Shown: piece after piece, positions 1-7,881 of the stretch | Layout: the number at the start of each line of letters is the position of its first letter | Numbering within the stretch: the stretch's first letter is position 1 | Source: Stenotrophomonas sp. 24(2023) | GTDB taxonomy: Bacteria; Pseudomonadota; Gammaproteobacteria; Xanthomonadales; Xanthomonadaceae | Reading direction: 5' to 3' | Assembly: GCF_030913365.1 (NCBI RefSeq) | Contig: NZ_CP133160.1 | Span: 3,944,001-4,008,000 of the forward strand | DNA length: 64,000 nt | Translations under genes and position numbers: made by a program | The notes under the pieces: generated by a model | What the model saw: the letters and a program-made list of their open reading frames with translations, nothing else | The model's database searches: none | What the model was told of the DNA's origin: nothing

Positions 1-1
1 G

Positions 2-1804
2 CTGAAGGACGCTGCACCGCTGTTCGAGACGCGTTACGACTACGACCGCAGTGGCAACCTGACCCGTCGTAGCGACAGCGCCCAAGGTGTGGACGAGTAC
101 CGTTACGATGCGATCGGACGCCTGCTGCAGCACATCGACCCGAAGGGCAGGGTCGAGCGCTACTTCAGCGATCCGGCCGGCGACCGCCTGCGCACCGAAG
201 TGAAGCAGGTGCAGGCGCGCAAGGTGGTGGGCGGTGACGATGACGACCTGAGTACGTGGACGCGCGAAGGAACCTACCAGGGCACGCACTACGTGTTCGA
301 CCGTGCCGGTGACCTGGTGCGCAAGGGCGTGCCGCACGGCGACGCGCCGGATGACCTGACGCTGATCTGGGATGCCAACCATCGTTTGGCGGAGAGCCGC
401 CGCAACGGGCAATCAACGTACTACGGCTATGACCCGCTGGGACGGCGGGTGTTCAAGCGCAACCCGGCGCAGACGACGTGGTTCTTCTGGGATGGCGATG
501 CGTTGCTGGGTGAGGTGCCGCAGGCCAACGATGCCGAAGAGGCAGCGCCGGTCTGGGTGGGGAACGTGGCCAGCCTGGTGGAGGTGAGGCGTCGGCAGCG
601 GCGGCTGGAAAAGCTGCATGAACGGGTGCGGGAGTATGTGTATTACCCGGGGACGTTTGTGCCGTTGGCGTTGGTCGCTGATCGCACTCCTGATGAAATG
701 GGACCCATGGAGGCCTCATCGGCAACCTGTGACCCGTCTCTTCCTCGTTTTCAGGAGACAGAACTGCATGAAAGCAAACAGCGACCGGGTAACAGCAAAG
801 CGCTGCAATCTGGGGCGGCTGGTGGCCAGCAACGTTCTGCTGGTCTAGGTAGTGCCGCTCTGGTGCTGGGCACGGCGAAGCTGTCGACCTCTACCCAGCT
901 AGAGGTATCATCTGATGGAGCGGGGGGCCTTGGCAGCATCACTCTTGGTACTCCAGTGGCAAGGGGAAGTCTAAAGAGGTCCGCTTCTCCTGATGAGGCG
1001 GCGCCAACGACGCCAGATCACCGCGTGTCCGACGTTCCGGGACCTATCAGTTGTCCGCCCTCCCACGTGTTCCTGTATGTCAGCCATGTGAACGGGTGTC
1101 CGTCCAGATTGCTGGGAGGTAATGGATCAGTCCTGTGGCGCGCCGACCATAGTCCTTGGGGCGCTGGATCGCCGAGTCTGGAGCTGCTCACGAATCCGCT
1201 GAGGCTTCCTGGTCAGTACGAGGACGTAGAAACGGGCCTCAATTACAATCGATACCGGTACTACGACTCCGCGCTCGGTGCGTATATAGGTCAGGATCCG
1301 ATTCGCCTCCGCGGTGGAATCAACACATACGCCTACCCTGTGAATCCACATCGCTGGATTGATCCATGGGGATTGATCTTGGGCGAGGTTGCTGATGCTG
1401 CCCCAACCACGCCGGGCATCTATCACATTGAACTCGACGGCGAGTACTACACGGGTAGTGGCGTGAACATCAGGGATCGAATCTCTGATGCCAATCATCC
1501 AGCGAAGGATCTACTGAACAATCCTGATGTTACGATCACCACGTACCCCGTGGATCTCGGCAGTGCGGCCGGCGATACGCGCATGACAAATCACGTTCTG
1601 CGGGGTTACGAACAGGGGATTATGGATGCAGCAAACAATGTGCCTAAAGAGGGGGGCTCACTGAATCAGATTCGTGCAGCCCGTGTGGCCCGGGTGGACG
1701 AGTTCGCCGAGGATGCCCTGCGGCACGCAGCAAGCCGTGGGGCGGGTGTCGTTAGCAATCCGGCCACGAGGGCTGCTGTTTCTGCAGCTAGAAACGCTTG
1801 CTGA
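2..1804 (+). CDS. RHS repeat protein, 3' part, with GIY-YIG-like C-terminal toxin domain
   Basis: The reading frame is open from the window edge, so the 5' end lies outside; 600 residues are visible. YD-type RHS repeats (RYDAIGRL, YYGYDPLGRRV) run through the first 230 residues, and the end of the RHS core is clear: YRYYDSALGAYIGQDPIRL, then the border motif DPWGL near base 1370. RHS proteins encapsulate and deliver a variable C-terminal toxin, often through type VI secretion. The roughly 142 residues after DPWGL carry GIY, eight residues, YTG, then a downstream Arg (NIRDRI), a Glu (LRGYEQGI) and Asn, which fits a GIY-YIG nuclease fold. A stretch of about 120 residues between the repeats and the terminal core (bases 700-1060) is low-complexity, less GC-rich and unlike normal RHS sequence. 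RHS identity is firm; nuclease function is inferred from motifs only. Confidence 0.85.
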   Translation: MKDAAPLFETRYDYDRSGNLTRRSDSAQGVDEYRYDAIGRLLQHIDPKGRVERYFSDPAGDRLRTEVKQVQARKVVGGDDDDLSTWTREGTYQGTHYVFDRAGDLVRKGVPHGDAPDDLTLIWDANHRLAESRRNGQSTYYGYDPLGRRVFKRNPAQTTWFFWDGDALLGEVPQANDAEEAAPVWVGNVASLVEVRRRQRRLEKLHERVREYVYYPGTFVPLALVADRTPDEMGPMEASSATCDPSLPRFQETELHESKQRPGNSKALQSGAAGGQQRSAGLGSAALVLGTAKLSTSTQLEVSSDGAGGLGSITLGTPVARGSLKRSASPDEAAPTTPDHRVSDVPGPISCPPSHVFLYVSHVNGCPSRLLGGNGSVLWRADHSPWGAGSPSLELLTNPLRLPGQYEDVETGLNYNRYRYYDSALGAYIGQDPIRLRGGINTYAYPVNPHRWIDPWGLILGEVADAAPTTPGIYHIELDGEYYTGSGVNIRDRISDANHPAKDLLNNPDVTITTYPVDLGSAAGDTRMTNHVLRGYEQGIMDAANNVPKEGGSLNQIRAARVARVDEFAEDALRHAASRGAGVVSNPATRAAVSAARNAC

Positions 1805-1819
1805 TTCGAAGAAGAGAAT

Positions 1820-2662
1820 ATGAATAATAAAGTTATTTTGCTGCACAGCAGGAACGAAGCGGCGTTCCCGACGCCGGGAGCTGAGCTGGTGTTCTTCAAC
1901 GCTCCCTTCAATAGCGAAAAGCTTGCAAAAATACAGCAGGCTCACCTTTGGTCACCTCCCGGCGACAAACTTGAGGAGCTGCCAGAGATGCTCAGGGAGA
2001 TGCGCGGTCTCAAGTCGCTCAGCATAGGGCCCGGATCCATCGCGCCGTCGATCATGGATGGACTTGAGGATGGACTCTTGCCTGAAGGAATCGAGGCGCT
2101 GAGCATCCACCTTGGAACGGGAACGCTAGTATGGCCGAGTGTTGTATTACCCAATCTCAGGACGCTGTACGTCGACGTGCCGGTGCGCTTCGATGCATCG
2201 AGCTTCCCGATGTTGAGGGTCCTTTCCATTTATCCCGACAAGTCACTGAAGAATCTAAAGCAGGCTCTGGCCTCACCACTAGAGGAGCTGAACCTTCTGA
2301 ACGTGCCTGTAGGTGATGAGATCTTCGATATCCTTTCTTCATCGGCTGGTGGCCTTGAGCGTCTAGGGCTGCTGGGAGGTACGAAGCTGAAGAGCCTCAA
2401 TGGCCTCGAGAAAATTTTCAATTTGGAGGCGGTGTGGCTGAAAAATCTGAGTTCGTTGGAAGATATTTGTGCATTGTCCCGGCTCGGGCATCTCAAGAGG
2501 CTTGATATCCAGTACTGCAAGAAAATATCGAATATCGAGGCCATCAATGATCTCGCCGCGCTTCGTGAGTTGAAGATTGTGGGATGCGGGAGGCTGGGTC
2601 TGGAAAAAATAGATGCGAAAATTAACTCGCTTCAAAAGAAGACGATTGGGGCTACAACCTGA
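1820..2662 (+). CDS. Leucine-rich repeat protein, candidate immunity protein
   Basis: The 280-residue product starts 15 bases after the RHS stop codon and is less GC-rich than the chromosome around it. From about residue 85 it shows repeated leucine-rich segments (LPNLRTLYV, LEELNLLNV, LERLGLLG, LKRLDIQYCKKI, LRELKIVGCGRL), typical of LRR solenoids. It has no signal peptide or membrane segment, so a cytosolic role is expected. Genes directly after an RHS toxin tip usually encode the cognate immunity protein, and that is the natural reading here. LRR immunity proteins are not among the common families I know, so the assignment rests on position, not on recognised homology. Confidence 0.7.
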   Translation: MNNKVILLHSRNEAAFPTPGAELVFFNAPFNSEKLAKIQQAHLWSPPGDKLEELPEMLREMRGLKSLSIGPGSIAPSIMDGLEDGLLPEGIEALSIHLGTGTLVWPSVVLPNLRTLYVDVPVRFDASSFPMLRVLSIYPDKSLKNLKQALASPLEELNLLNVPVGDEIFDILSSSAGGLERLGLLGGTKLKSLNGLEKIFNLEAVWLKNLSSLEDICALSRLGHLKRLDIQYCKKISNIEAINDLAALRELKIVGCGRLGLEKIDAKINSLQKKTIGATT

Positions 2663-2783
2663 TCCTCGGCGCGCACGCTGACGGGCGCTATGGTTGCAGC
2701 GAAAGAGGCGCGGCCGGAATATTTTGTTTCAGTGCTGTGTTCGCGCCGTCGAATCGATCTATCGAAGGCGGGGGGCAAACGTG

Positions 2784-3006
2784 CGATCGGCTGCGCATTG
2801 AGGTGAAACAGGTGCAGGCGCGCAAGGTGGTGGGCGGCGACGATGATGACCTGACCACCTGGACGCGCGAGGGCACCTGCCAGGGCATGCACTATGTGTT
2901 TGATCGGGCGGGCGACCTGGTGCGCAAGGGCGCGCCGCATGGGGATGCACCGGATGACCTGGCGCTGATCTGGGATGCCAACCATTGATTGGCGGAGAGC
3001 CGCCGC
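2784..3006 (+). pseudogene. Displaced RHS core fragment
   Basis: This stretch aligns without gaps to bases 181-403 of the RHS gene at the window start (constant offset 2603) and encodes the same segment around VKQVQARKVVGGDDDD. It lacks both ends of the core. At 2986-2988 a TGA replaces the CGT arginine codon of the intact copy, and similarity continues past it, so the fragment is non-functional. It is probably a remnant of an earlier toxin cassette or of recombination between RHS copies. The 120 bases before it (2663-2783) show no convincing gene. Confidence 0.8.
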
Positions 3007-3296
3007 CCATTGATGGTCTGGAGGCGATCGATGTCGAGCTGTGGATCAGTGGAAGTTTGACGGAGTACTGCCCGGAAGGGATTTCGTCGTCGGCTGGATT
3101 CTCTGCCAGGAAGAGAAGTATTCTGCTTGCTGTCTGCATTGCAAAGGACGATGCCTCGTCCATCGATGATGATTACGCCGCATCGGCAATTGGAGATTGG
3201 CTGATTCGCGGCTTCGAAAACGCAAAGCTGCCTCGCAGTGCCGGCAAGATCGATTTTTCGGGTGCTGTTGATACCGTGAAGTTCTGTTTCAGTTGA
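2985..3296 (+). CDS. Orphan ORF after RHS fragment, probable remnant
   Basis: A 103-codon frame opens with TTG inside the broken RHS fragment, so its first seven codons are RHS sequence read out of frame. The rest (from about IDGLEAIDVELWI to DTVKFCFS) looks like natural protein sequence of unknown family. There is no ribosome binding site before the TTG and no internal ATG in frame near the N-terminus. The simplest view is the 3' remainder of a gene, perhaps an immunity gene, that lost its start when the RHS fragment was joined to it. I do not recognise the family. Confidence 0.35.
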   Translation: MIGGEPPPIDGLEAIDVELWISGSLTEYCPEGISSSAGFSARKRSILLAVCIAKDDASSIDDDYAASAIGDWLIRGFENAKLPRSAGKIDFSGAVDTVKFCFS

Positions 3297-3313
3297 TTGG
3301 TCTGGGAGGTCTG

Positions 3314-3784
3314 GTGTGCCCTGATCAGGGTTCCTGTTTTGAGCGCCTTGATGAGGTGATCGCCGGATCATCGCGCGTGAGGGTTTTCCCTGGCCGTGTT
3401 GTTCCTCCAGATCTCGTGAAGGACGCGGAGAGATTGCTTGGCTTGCCTCTGCCTGTTTCCTACAAGGTCTGGCTGGCTGAGTATGGGAATCTTTTTATTG
3501 GTCCAGACGCGGTGTTCGGTCTCGCGGAGCCTGAAAATCGAGATGTGGCTGATGATGATCTGGTCTACAACGCTCGCTTGGTCGAGGAGAATGGATTTCC
3601 TCCCTCGGGCATGATCCCGGTTTACGTTCCGGATGCCGATGAGGCCTTCTATTTCGATACACGCGGCGGGCTGAAGGATGGGGAGTATCCGGTTCTCAGG
3701 TACGACTACAACACGGGTGAATTCGAGTCCTTTGCGGTGTCTTTCCTGCAGTTCCTGATGGAGGTTGTTCGCAGGGCCGGTTGA
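3314..3784 (+). CDS. SMI1/KNR4 (SUKH)-like family protein, candidate orphan immunity
   Basis: The 156-residue product has the SUKH pattern: LVKDAERLLGLPLPVSYKVWL near residue 40, followed by a hydrophobic GLFxG-like segment and an acidic C-terminal half ending in FAVSFLQFLMEVV. SUKH proteins are a widespread immunity superfamily of contact-dependent and RHS toxin systems, where they bind and block toxins in the cytosol. The GTG at 3314 is preferred because GGGAGGT lies at 3304-3310; the frame itself extends to a TTG at 3293 without such a site. Its partner toxin is not evident, so it may be an orphan immunity gene kept after toxin replacement. Confidence 0.7.
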   Translation: MCPDQGSCFERLDEVIAGSSRVRVFPGRVVPPDLVKDAERLLGLPLPVSYKVWLAEYGNLFIGPDAVFGLAEPENRDVADDDLVYNARLVEENGFPPSGMIPVYVPDADEAFYFDTRGGLKDGEYPVLRYDYNTGEFESFAVSFLQFLMEVVRRAG

Positions 3785-3944
3785 CGGCATCCGGAGCGAA
3801 GCGGCGGTCCGCGCAGCACTGGCATGGCGATTCTCGGTGCGACGGGTGCCGCCGACGGGCCCTCTGGTTCGGTTCAACGCCCCGTCCAACCCCATCCATG
3901 GCAGTCATCCGTTGCTACGGTCGTCCAATCGCTGGAGTCCTCCG

Positions 3945-6812
3945 ATGGCTGCCCTCCGTCCCCGTCTCATCCGCGCCACCCTGCTGCTGTTCGCCACCTT
4001 CGCCGGCCTTGCCCAGGCGCAGTCGCCCAAGGCCATCCGTTACATCCGGCCGCCGCCGCTGCTGCAGGCGGCCGGAGCCGAGCAGCCGATCATCCTGCAG
4101 CAGGCGCGCATCGAGGGCGAGGTCCAGGCCGGTATCGCCCAGACCCGTATCACGCTGGAATTCCATAACCCGAACCGCCGGGTGATGGAGGGGGAGCTGC
4201 AGTTCCCCTTGGCCGACGGCCAGCAGATCACCGGGTTCGCGCTGGATATCAATGGCCAGCTGCGCGAGGCCGTGCCGGTACCCAAGGATCGCGGGCGGGA
4301 GGTGTTCGAGGCGATCGTCCGGCGTGGGGTCGATCCGGGCCTGCTGGAGCAGACGGCAGGCAATCAGTTCCGCCTGCGTGTCTATCCGCTGCCGGCAGGC
4401 GGGGTCCGCCGGGTACAGCTGACCGTGCGTGAGCCCTTGCTGTCCACCCCGCGCGGGTGGGGCTGGACGCTGCCGTTGCAGTTTGCCGCCGGCGCGCGCA
4501 CGGTGCAGTTGCAGCTCACCGCTGCCGCGGATGCCAGCGCAGGCGATGCCCCGTTTGCCATCACCAACGGCCAGTTGCGCTGGCAGGGGCGAGGCGACCA
4601 GCTGCCGGCACAGCTGCGCTGGACCCTGCCGGCCGAGCGGCGCCCGCAGATGCAGGTGGCGCAATGGGAGGGTGACCACTACCTGCTGGCGCAGCTGCCG
4701 GTGTCCGCGCCCAGCACGCCACGCACGGTGCCTGCCGAGGTGGGCCTGCTGTGGGATGGCTCCGGTTCTGCGGGCAGCCGTAACCGTGACCGGGAATTTG
4801 CCCTGCTGGATCGCTACTTCGCGGCCATGGGCAATGGGCGCGTGGCCCTGACCATCCTGCGTGACCGTGCCGAACCGGTGCGGTATTTCCAGGTGCGCAA
4901 AGGGGATTGGCGTGCCTTGCGGCAGGTGCTGGAGAGCGTTCAGCCGGATGGCGCCAGTGCGCTGGCGCAGTGGGCGCCACAGCCGGCGGTGCGTGAGTAC
5001 CTGCTCGTCAGCGATGGCCTGCTGACCTATGGCCCGCAGGCATTGCCCCCTTTGGCTGCCCACCAGCGCCTGTTCGCGATCAGCAGCGCAGGTGCGCGCA
5101 CCGATGCTGTGCGCCTGCGGGGCTGGAGTGAAGCCCACGGCGGGCGTTTCGTTGCAGTGGAGGGCGATGTCGATGCGGCTGCGCGCGAGCTGCTGACCGA
5201 GCCCCAGCAGGTGCAGGTCGATGCCGGCCGTGGCGTGCAGGAGGTGGTGATCGACCGACGCAGCGAGATGGCAGGCTGGCTGTGGCTGCATGCACGGCTG
5301 GCCGCCGATGGCGTGCCGTTGCGCGTGCGTGTGGGCGATGGCCCGTGGCTGGCACTGCCGGCCAGCACGCACAGCACTGAGGGTGCGCTGCTGGCGGGTC
5401 TGTGGGCCCAGGCCCGGTTGCAGCAGCTGGGTGTTGACCGTGTCGGCAATCGCGAGGCCATGCAGCGGCTGTCCCAGCAGTTCGGGTTGGTCGGGCCGGA
5501 CACCTCGCTCATCGTGCTGGAAACGCTGGAGGATTACCTGCGCTATGCGATCCGTCCGCCGGCACCGCTGCGCGCGGACTACGATCGCCGCTTCGCGCGG
5601 CAGGTTGCCGACCGCGAGGCGGCGCAACGGCAGCGTATCGATGAGATCGCGCGGGATTGGCAGGCGCGCAGGCAGTGGTGGGGCCAGGCCTGGCCGAAGG
5701 GTGCGCCGCCGCAACAACCGTTGCAGGTGGCCGGTGCGGCGATGACACCCCCGGCGCCGCCGGCGCCCCCCGCGCCTGCTGCGCCGATGGCACTGGCGGC
5801 GATGGAAGTGGCCGGTAGCACCGCACGCGCCCGTCGCCAGGCACCGGCGCCGCGGGCGGCCGAATTGGCCGACAGTGCGGCACCGGCGGCAGCCAACCGG
5901 GGCCAGCTGGGAATCCACCTTGCCGCGTGGCAGCCGGATTCGGACGTTGCCCGCCGGCTGCGCGAGGCCCCAGCGGGCCAGCTGTATGCCCGCTACCTGG
6001 CCGAGCGCGCCGCGCATGCCGACAGCAGCGCATTCTTCCTGGACGTGGCCGATCTGCTGCTCGAGCGCGACCAGCGCGACCTTGCCCTGCGCGTGCTGTC
6101 CAATCTGGCGGAAATGGAGCTGGACAACCGTCATCTGCTGCGTGTGCTGGGCTACCGGCTGCAGCAGGCGGATGCCGCTGCGCTGGCGGTGCCGGTGTTC
6201 GCACAGGTGCTGGCGATGAGCCCGGAAGAGCCACAGAGTTATCGTGACCTTGGCTTGGCGTTGGCGGCGGCTGGCCATCCGCAGCAGGCGCTGGACCCGC
6301 TGTACCAGGTGGTGGTGCGGCCGTGGGATGCCCGCTTCACGGGTATTTCGCTGATCGCACTGGATGAACTGACCAACCTGGTCACACGCAGCCGCACGCC
6401 GCTGGACACGACGGGCATCGATCCGCGTCTGTTGCAGGCGATGCCGCTGGACCTGCGCGTGGTGCTGGCCTGGGATGCCGACAACAGCGACATGGACCTG
6501 TGGGTGACCGATCCCAATGGCGAGCGTGCGTTCTACGGCAACCGCCTGACCTACCAGGGCGGGCAGATGTCGCAGGACTTCACCGGCGGCTACGGTCCGG
6601 AGCAGTTCTCGCTGCGCACGGCCAAGCCTGGCAAGTACCGGGTCGAAGCGAATTACTTCGGCAACCGCCAGCAGCTGGTCACCGGTGCCACCACGTTGAT
6701 GCTGCGGCTGACCACCCATTGGGGTACGCCGAAGCAGAAGGACCAGCTGGTCACGATGCGCCTGAAAGACCGCAAGGACACCGTGCTGGTCGGCGAGTTC
6801 GAGGTGAAGTAG
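3945..6812 (+). CDS. Secreted VIT / vWA / DUF2135 domain protein
   Basis: The start at 3945 has GGAG seven bases upstream and gives a 955-residue protein with a signal peptide cleaved near AQAQS (residue 25). A VIT (vault/inter-alpha-trypsin) domain spans about 30-175. A von Willebrand A-like region follows near 265-430, with a DGSGS metal site (DxSxS pattern) and a later VSDG. An Ala/Pro-rich linker lies around 600-640. TPR-like helices cover about 700-830 and a C-terminal beta domain of the DUF2135 type (DMDLWVTDPNGE) closes the protein. The domain set suggests a periplasmic or exported adhesion or scaffold protein; substrate and partners are unknown. The stop TAG lies inside a REP element. 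Confidence 0.8.
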   Translation: MAALRPRLIRATLLLFATFAGLAQAQSPKAIRYIRPPPLLQAAGAEQPIILQQARIEGEVQAGIAQTRITLEFHNPNRRVMEGELQFPLADGQQITGFALDINGQLREAVPVPKDRGREVFEAIVRRGVDPGLLEQTAGNQFRLRVYPLPAGGVRRVQLTVREPLLSTPRGWGWTLPLQFAAGARTVQLQLTAAADASAGDAPFAITNGQLRWQGRGDQLPAQLRWTLPAERRPQMQVAQWEGDHYLLAQLPVSAPSTPRTVPAEVGLLWDGSGSAGSRNRDREFALLDRYFAAMGNGRVALTILRDRAEPVRYFQVRKGDWRALRQVLESVQPDGASALAQWAPQPAVREYLLVSDGLLTYGPQALPPLAAHQRLFAISSAGARTDAVRLRGWSEAHGGRFVAVEGDVDAAARELLTEPQQVQVDAGRGVQEVVIDRRSEMAGWLWLHARLAADGVPLRVRVGDGPWLALPASTHSTEGALLAGLWAQARLQQLGVDRVGNREAMQRLSQQFGLVGPDTSLIVLETLEDYLRYAIRPPAPLRADYDRRFARQVADREAAQRQRIDEIARDWQARRQWWGQAWPKGAPPQQPLQVAGAAMTPPAPPAPPAPAAPMALAAMEVAGSTARARRQAPAPRAAELADSAAPAAANRGQLGIHLAAWQPDSDVARRLREAPAGQLYARYLAERAAHADSSAFFLDVADLLLERDQRDLALRVLSNLAEMELDNRHLLRVLGYRLQQADAAALAVPVFAQVLAMSPEEPQSYRDLGLALAAAGHPQQALDPLYQVVVRPWDARFTGISLIALDELTNLVTRSRTPLDTTGIDPRLLQAMPLDLRVVLAWDADNSDMDLWVTDPNGERAFYGNRLTYQGGQMSQDFTGGYGPEQFSLRTAKPGKYRVEANYFGNRQQLVTGATTLMLRLTTHWGTPKQKDQLVTMRLKDRKDTVLVGEFEVK

Positions 6813-6876
6813 AGCCACGCCATGCGTGGCTGTTGCAGGGTCGGAAACGGCCTATCCACGCATGGCGTGGATCTAC
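6809..6876. repeat. Paired SMAG-type REP palindromes between convergent genes
   Basis: Two GTAG-headed hairpins face each other: 6809-6832 on plus and 6853-6876 on minus. Each has stems of the form (A)TCCACGC / GCGTGGA(T) or the GCCACGC / GCGTGGC variant. The GTAG tetranucleotide of each supplies the TAG stop codon of the gene running into it. The pair can form a bidirectional transcript-end structure. Confidence 0.9.
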
Positions 6877-7859
6877 CGAGGGCCGTCTGGCATCGGCCGG
6901 CGTTGGCGCGGAATCCACCGTGCCAGCGCCACGCCGCCACCGAGGACCAATAGTGTGCCGACGGTCTGCCACAGCAGTTCGGTTGCCGGCGCATTGGGCA
7001 GCGGGATGCTGTCAGCCAGCCAATCAATGATCGGCCGCGCCAGCAGGTAGATCACTACCACGCCGAGCACGCGTGCTACCCGCTGCACAACGCCCCGCGG
7101 ATCGACCGGCCAGTCGCGCCACTGCAGCCACGCCATCAGCAGGCCCAGTGCAAGCAGCCGCCCGGCCTCACCTACTGGAACGTAGCGCGTGGTTGCCGCC
7201 GCCCAGGCCAGCAGTGCGCCCAGGCCCAGCAGGATGGGCAGCTGCCAGCGCCGCGTGGCCCGCAGGCCCGGCATCACCTGCCATGCCAGCACTGCCATGC
7301 CGAGGCCGATCAGCCAGCCGCCCAGCACATCGGCCAGGAAATGCCGGCCCAGGTACATGCGTGAGAGTGCCATCAACAGTGGCCAGCCCAGTGCAAGGGC
7401 CCAGCGCAGCCAGCGCCGGCGGATACCGAAGGCCAGCAGCAGGCCCACGCAGGCGGCGGTGGCGACACCGACATGGCCGCTGATGAAACCGTAGTCGGCA
7501 TCGGGCTGTGCGCGCAGCATCGCCGTGGCCTGCGCATCGGGCAGCGACCAGAAGGTGTGCCCGCCACCATCGACCACGAACGGATGCGATGGCTTACCCT
7601 TGTCCAGTACCGCTGCATCCACATCACTGGGGCGGGGCAGGGCCGCGCCCTGCTTGATGGCGTGCGTGGCACAGGCCATCAGCAGCACGGCCAGCATCAC
7701 GCACAGGCCGGCGCGCAGCCGGGCCCCGAACGCGCACAGCAGGATCAGCGCGGTGTAGGCCATCTCGTAGCCCAACAGGCTGATGAACTGCATCAGCGAC
7801 AGTACCCAATGGGCCTGGAAGGTCTGCTGCAACCACAGGTGCCAGTGCGTCTCGAACAT
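6873..7859 (-). CDS. PAP2 family (acid) phosphatase, membrane protein
   Basis: The 328-residue integral membrane protein has the three-part PAP2 signature in relaxed form: KQGAALPRP near residue 70, SGHVG (catalytic His) near 130, and SRMYLGRHFLADVLGG near 180. Such enzymes dephosphorylate lipid phosphates such as undecaprenyl-pyrophosphate or phosphatidic acid at the periplasmic face. The start at 7859 (MFETHW) is chosen over the upstream frame because AAGGA stands just before it. About ten hydrophobic segments are visible, with an extra C-terminal membrane region after the catalytic core. It lies 22 bases downstream of the acyltransferase gene on the same strand and may be cotranscribed. 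Confidence 0.85.
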   Translation of the reverse strand: MFETHWHLWLQQTFQAHWVLSLMQFISLLGYEMAYTALILLCAFGARLRAGLCVMLAVLLMACATHAIKQGAALPRPSDVDAAVLDKGKPSHPFVVDGGGHTFWSLPDAQATAMLRAQPDADYGFISGHVGVATAACVGLLLAFGIRRRWLRWALALGWPLLMALSRMYLGRHFLADVLGGWLIGLGMAVLAWQVMPGLRATRRWQLPILLGLGALLAWAAATTRYVPVGEAGRLLALGLLMAWLQWRDWPVDPRGVVQRVARVLGVVVIYLLARPIIDWLADSIPLPNAPATELLWQTVGTLLVLGGGVALARWIPRQRRPMPDGPR

Positions 7860-7881
7860 CCCTTGTTCCTTGTCGTGTGTA

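Noticed and set aside
3915..6818. A 967-codon open frame antisense to the vWA gene
   Set aside because: It mirrors the sense gene in a GC-rich region, lacks domain signatures and has arginine- and glutamine-rich composition typical of shadow frames.
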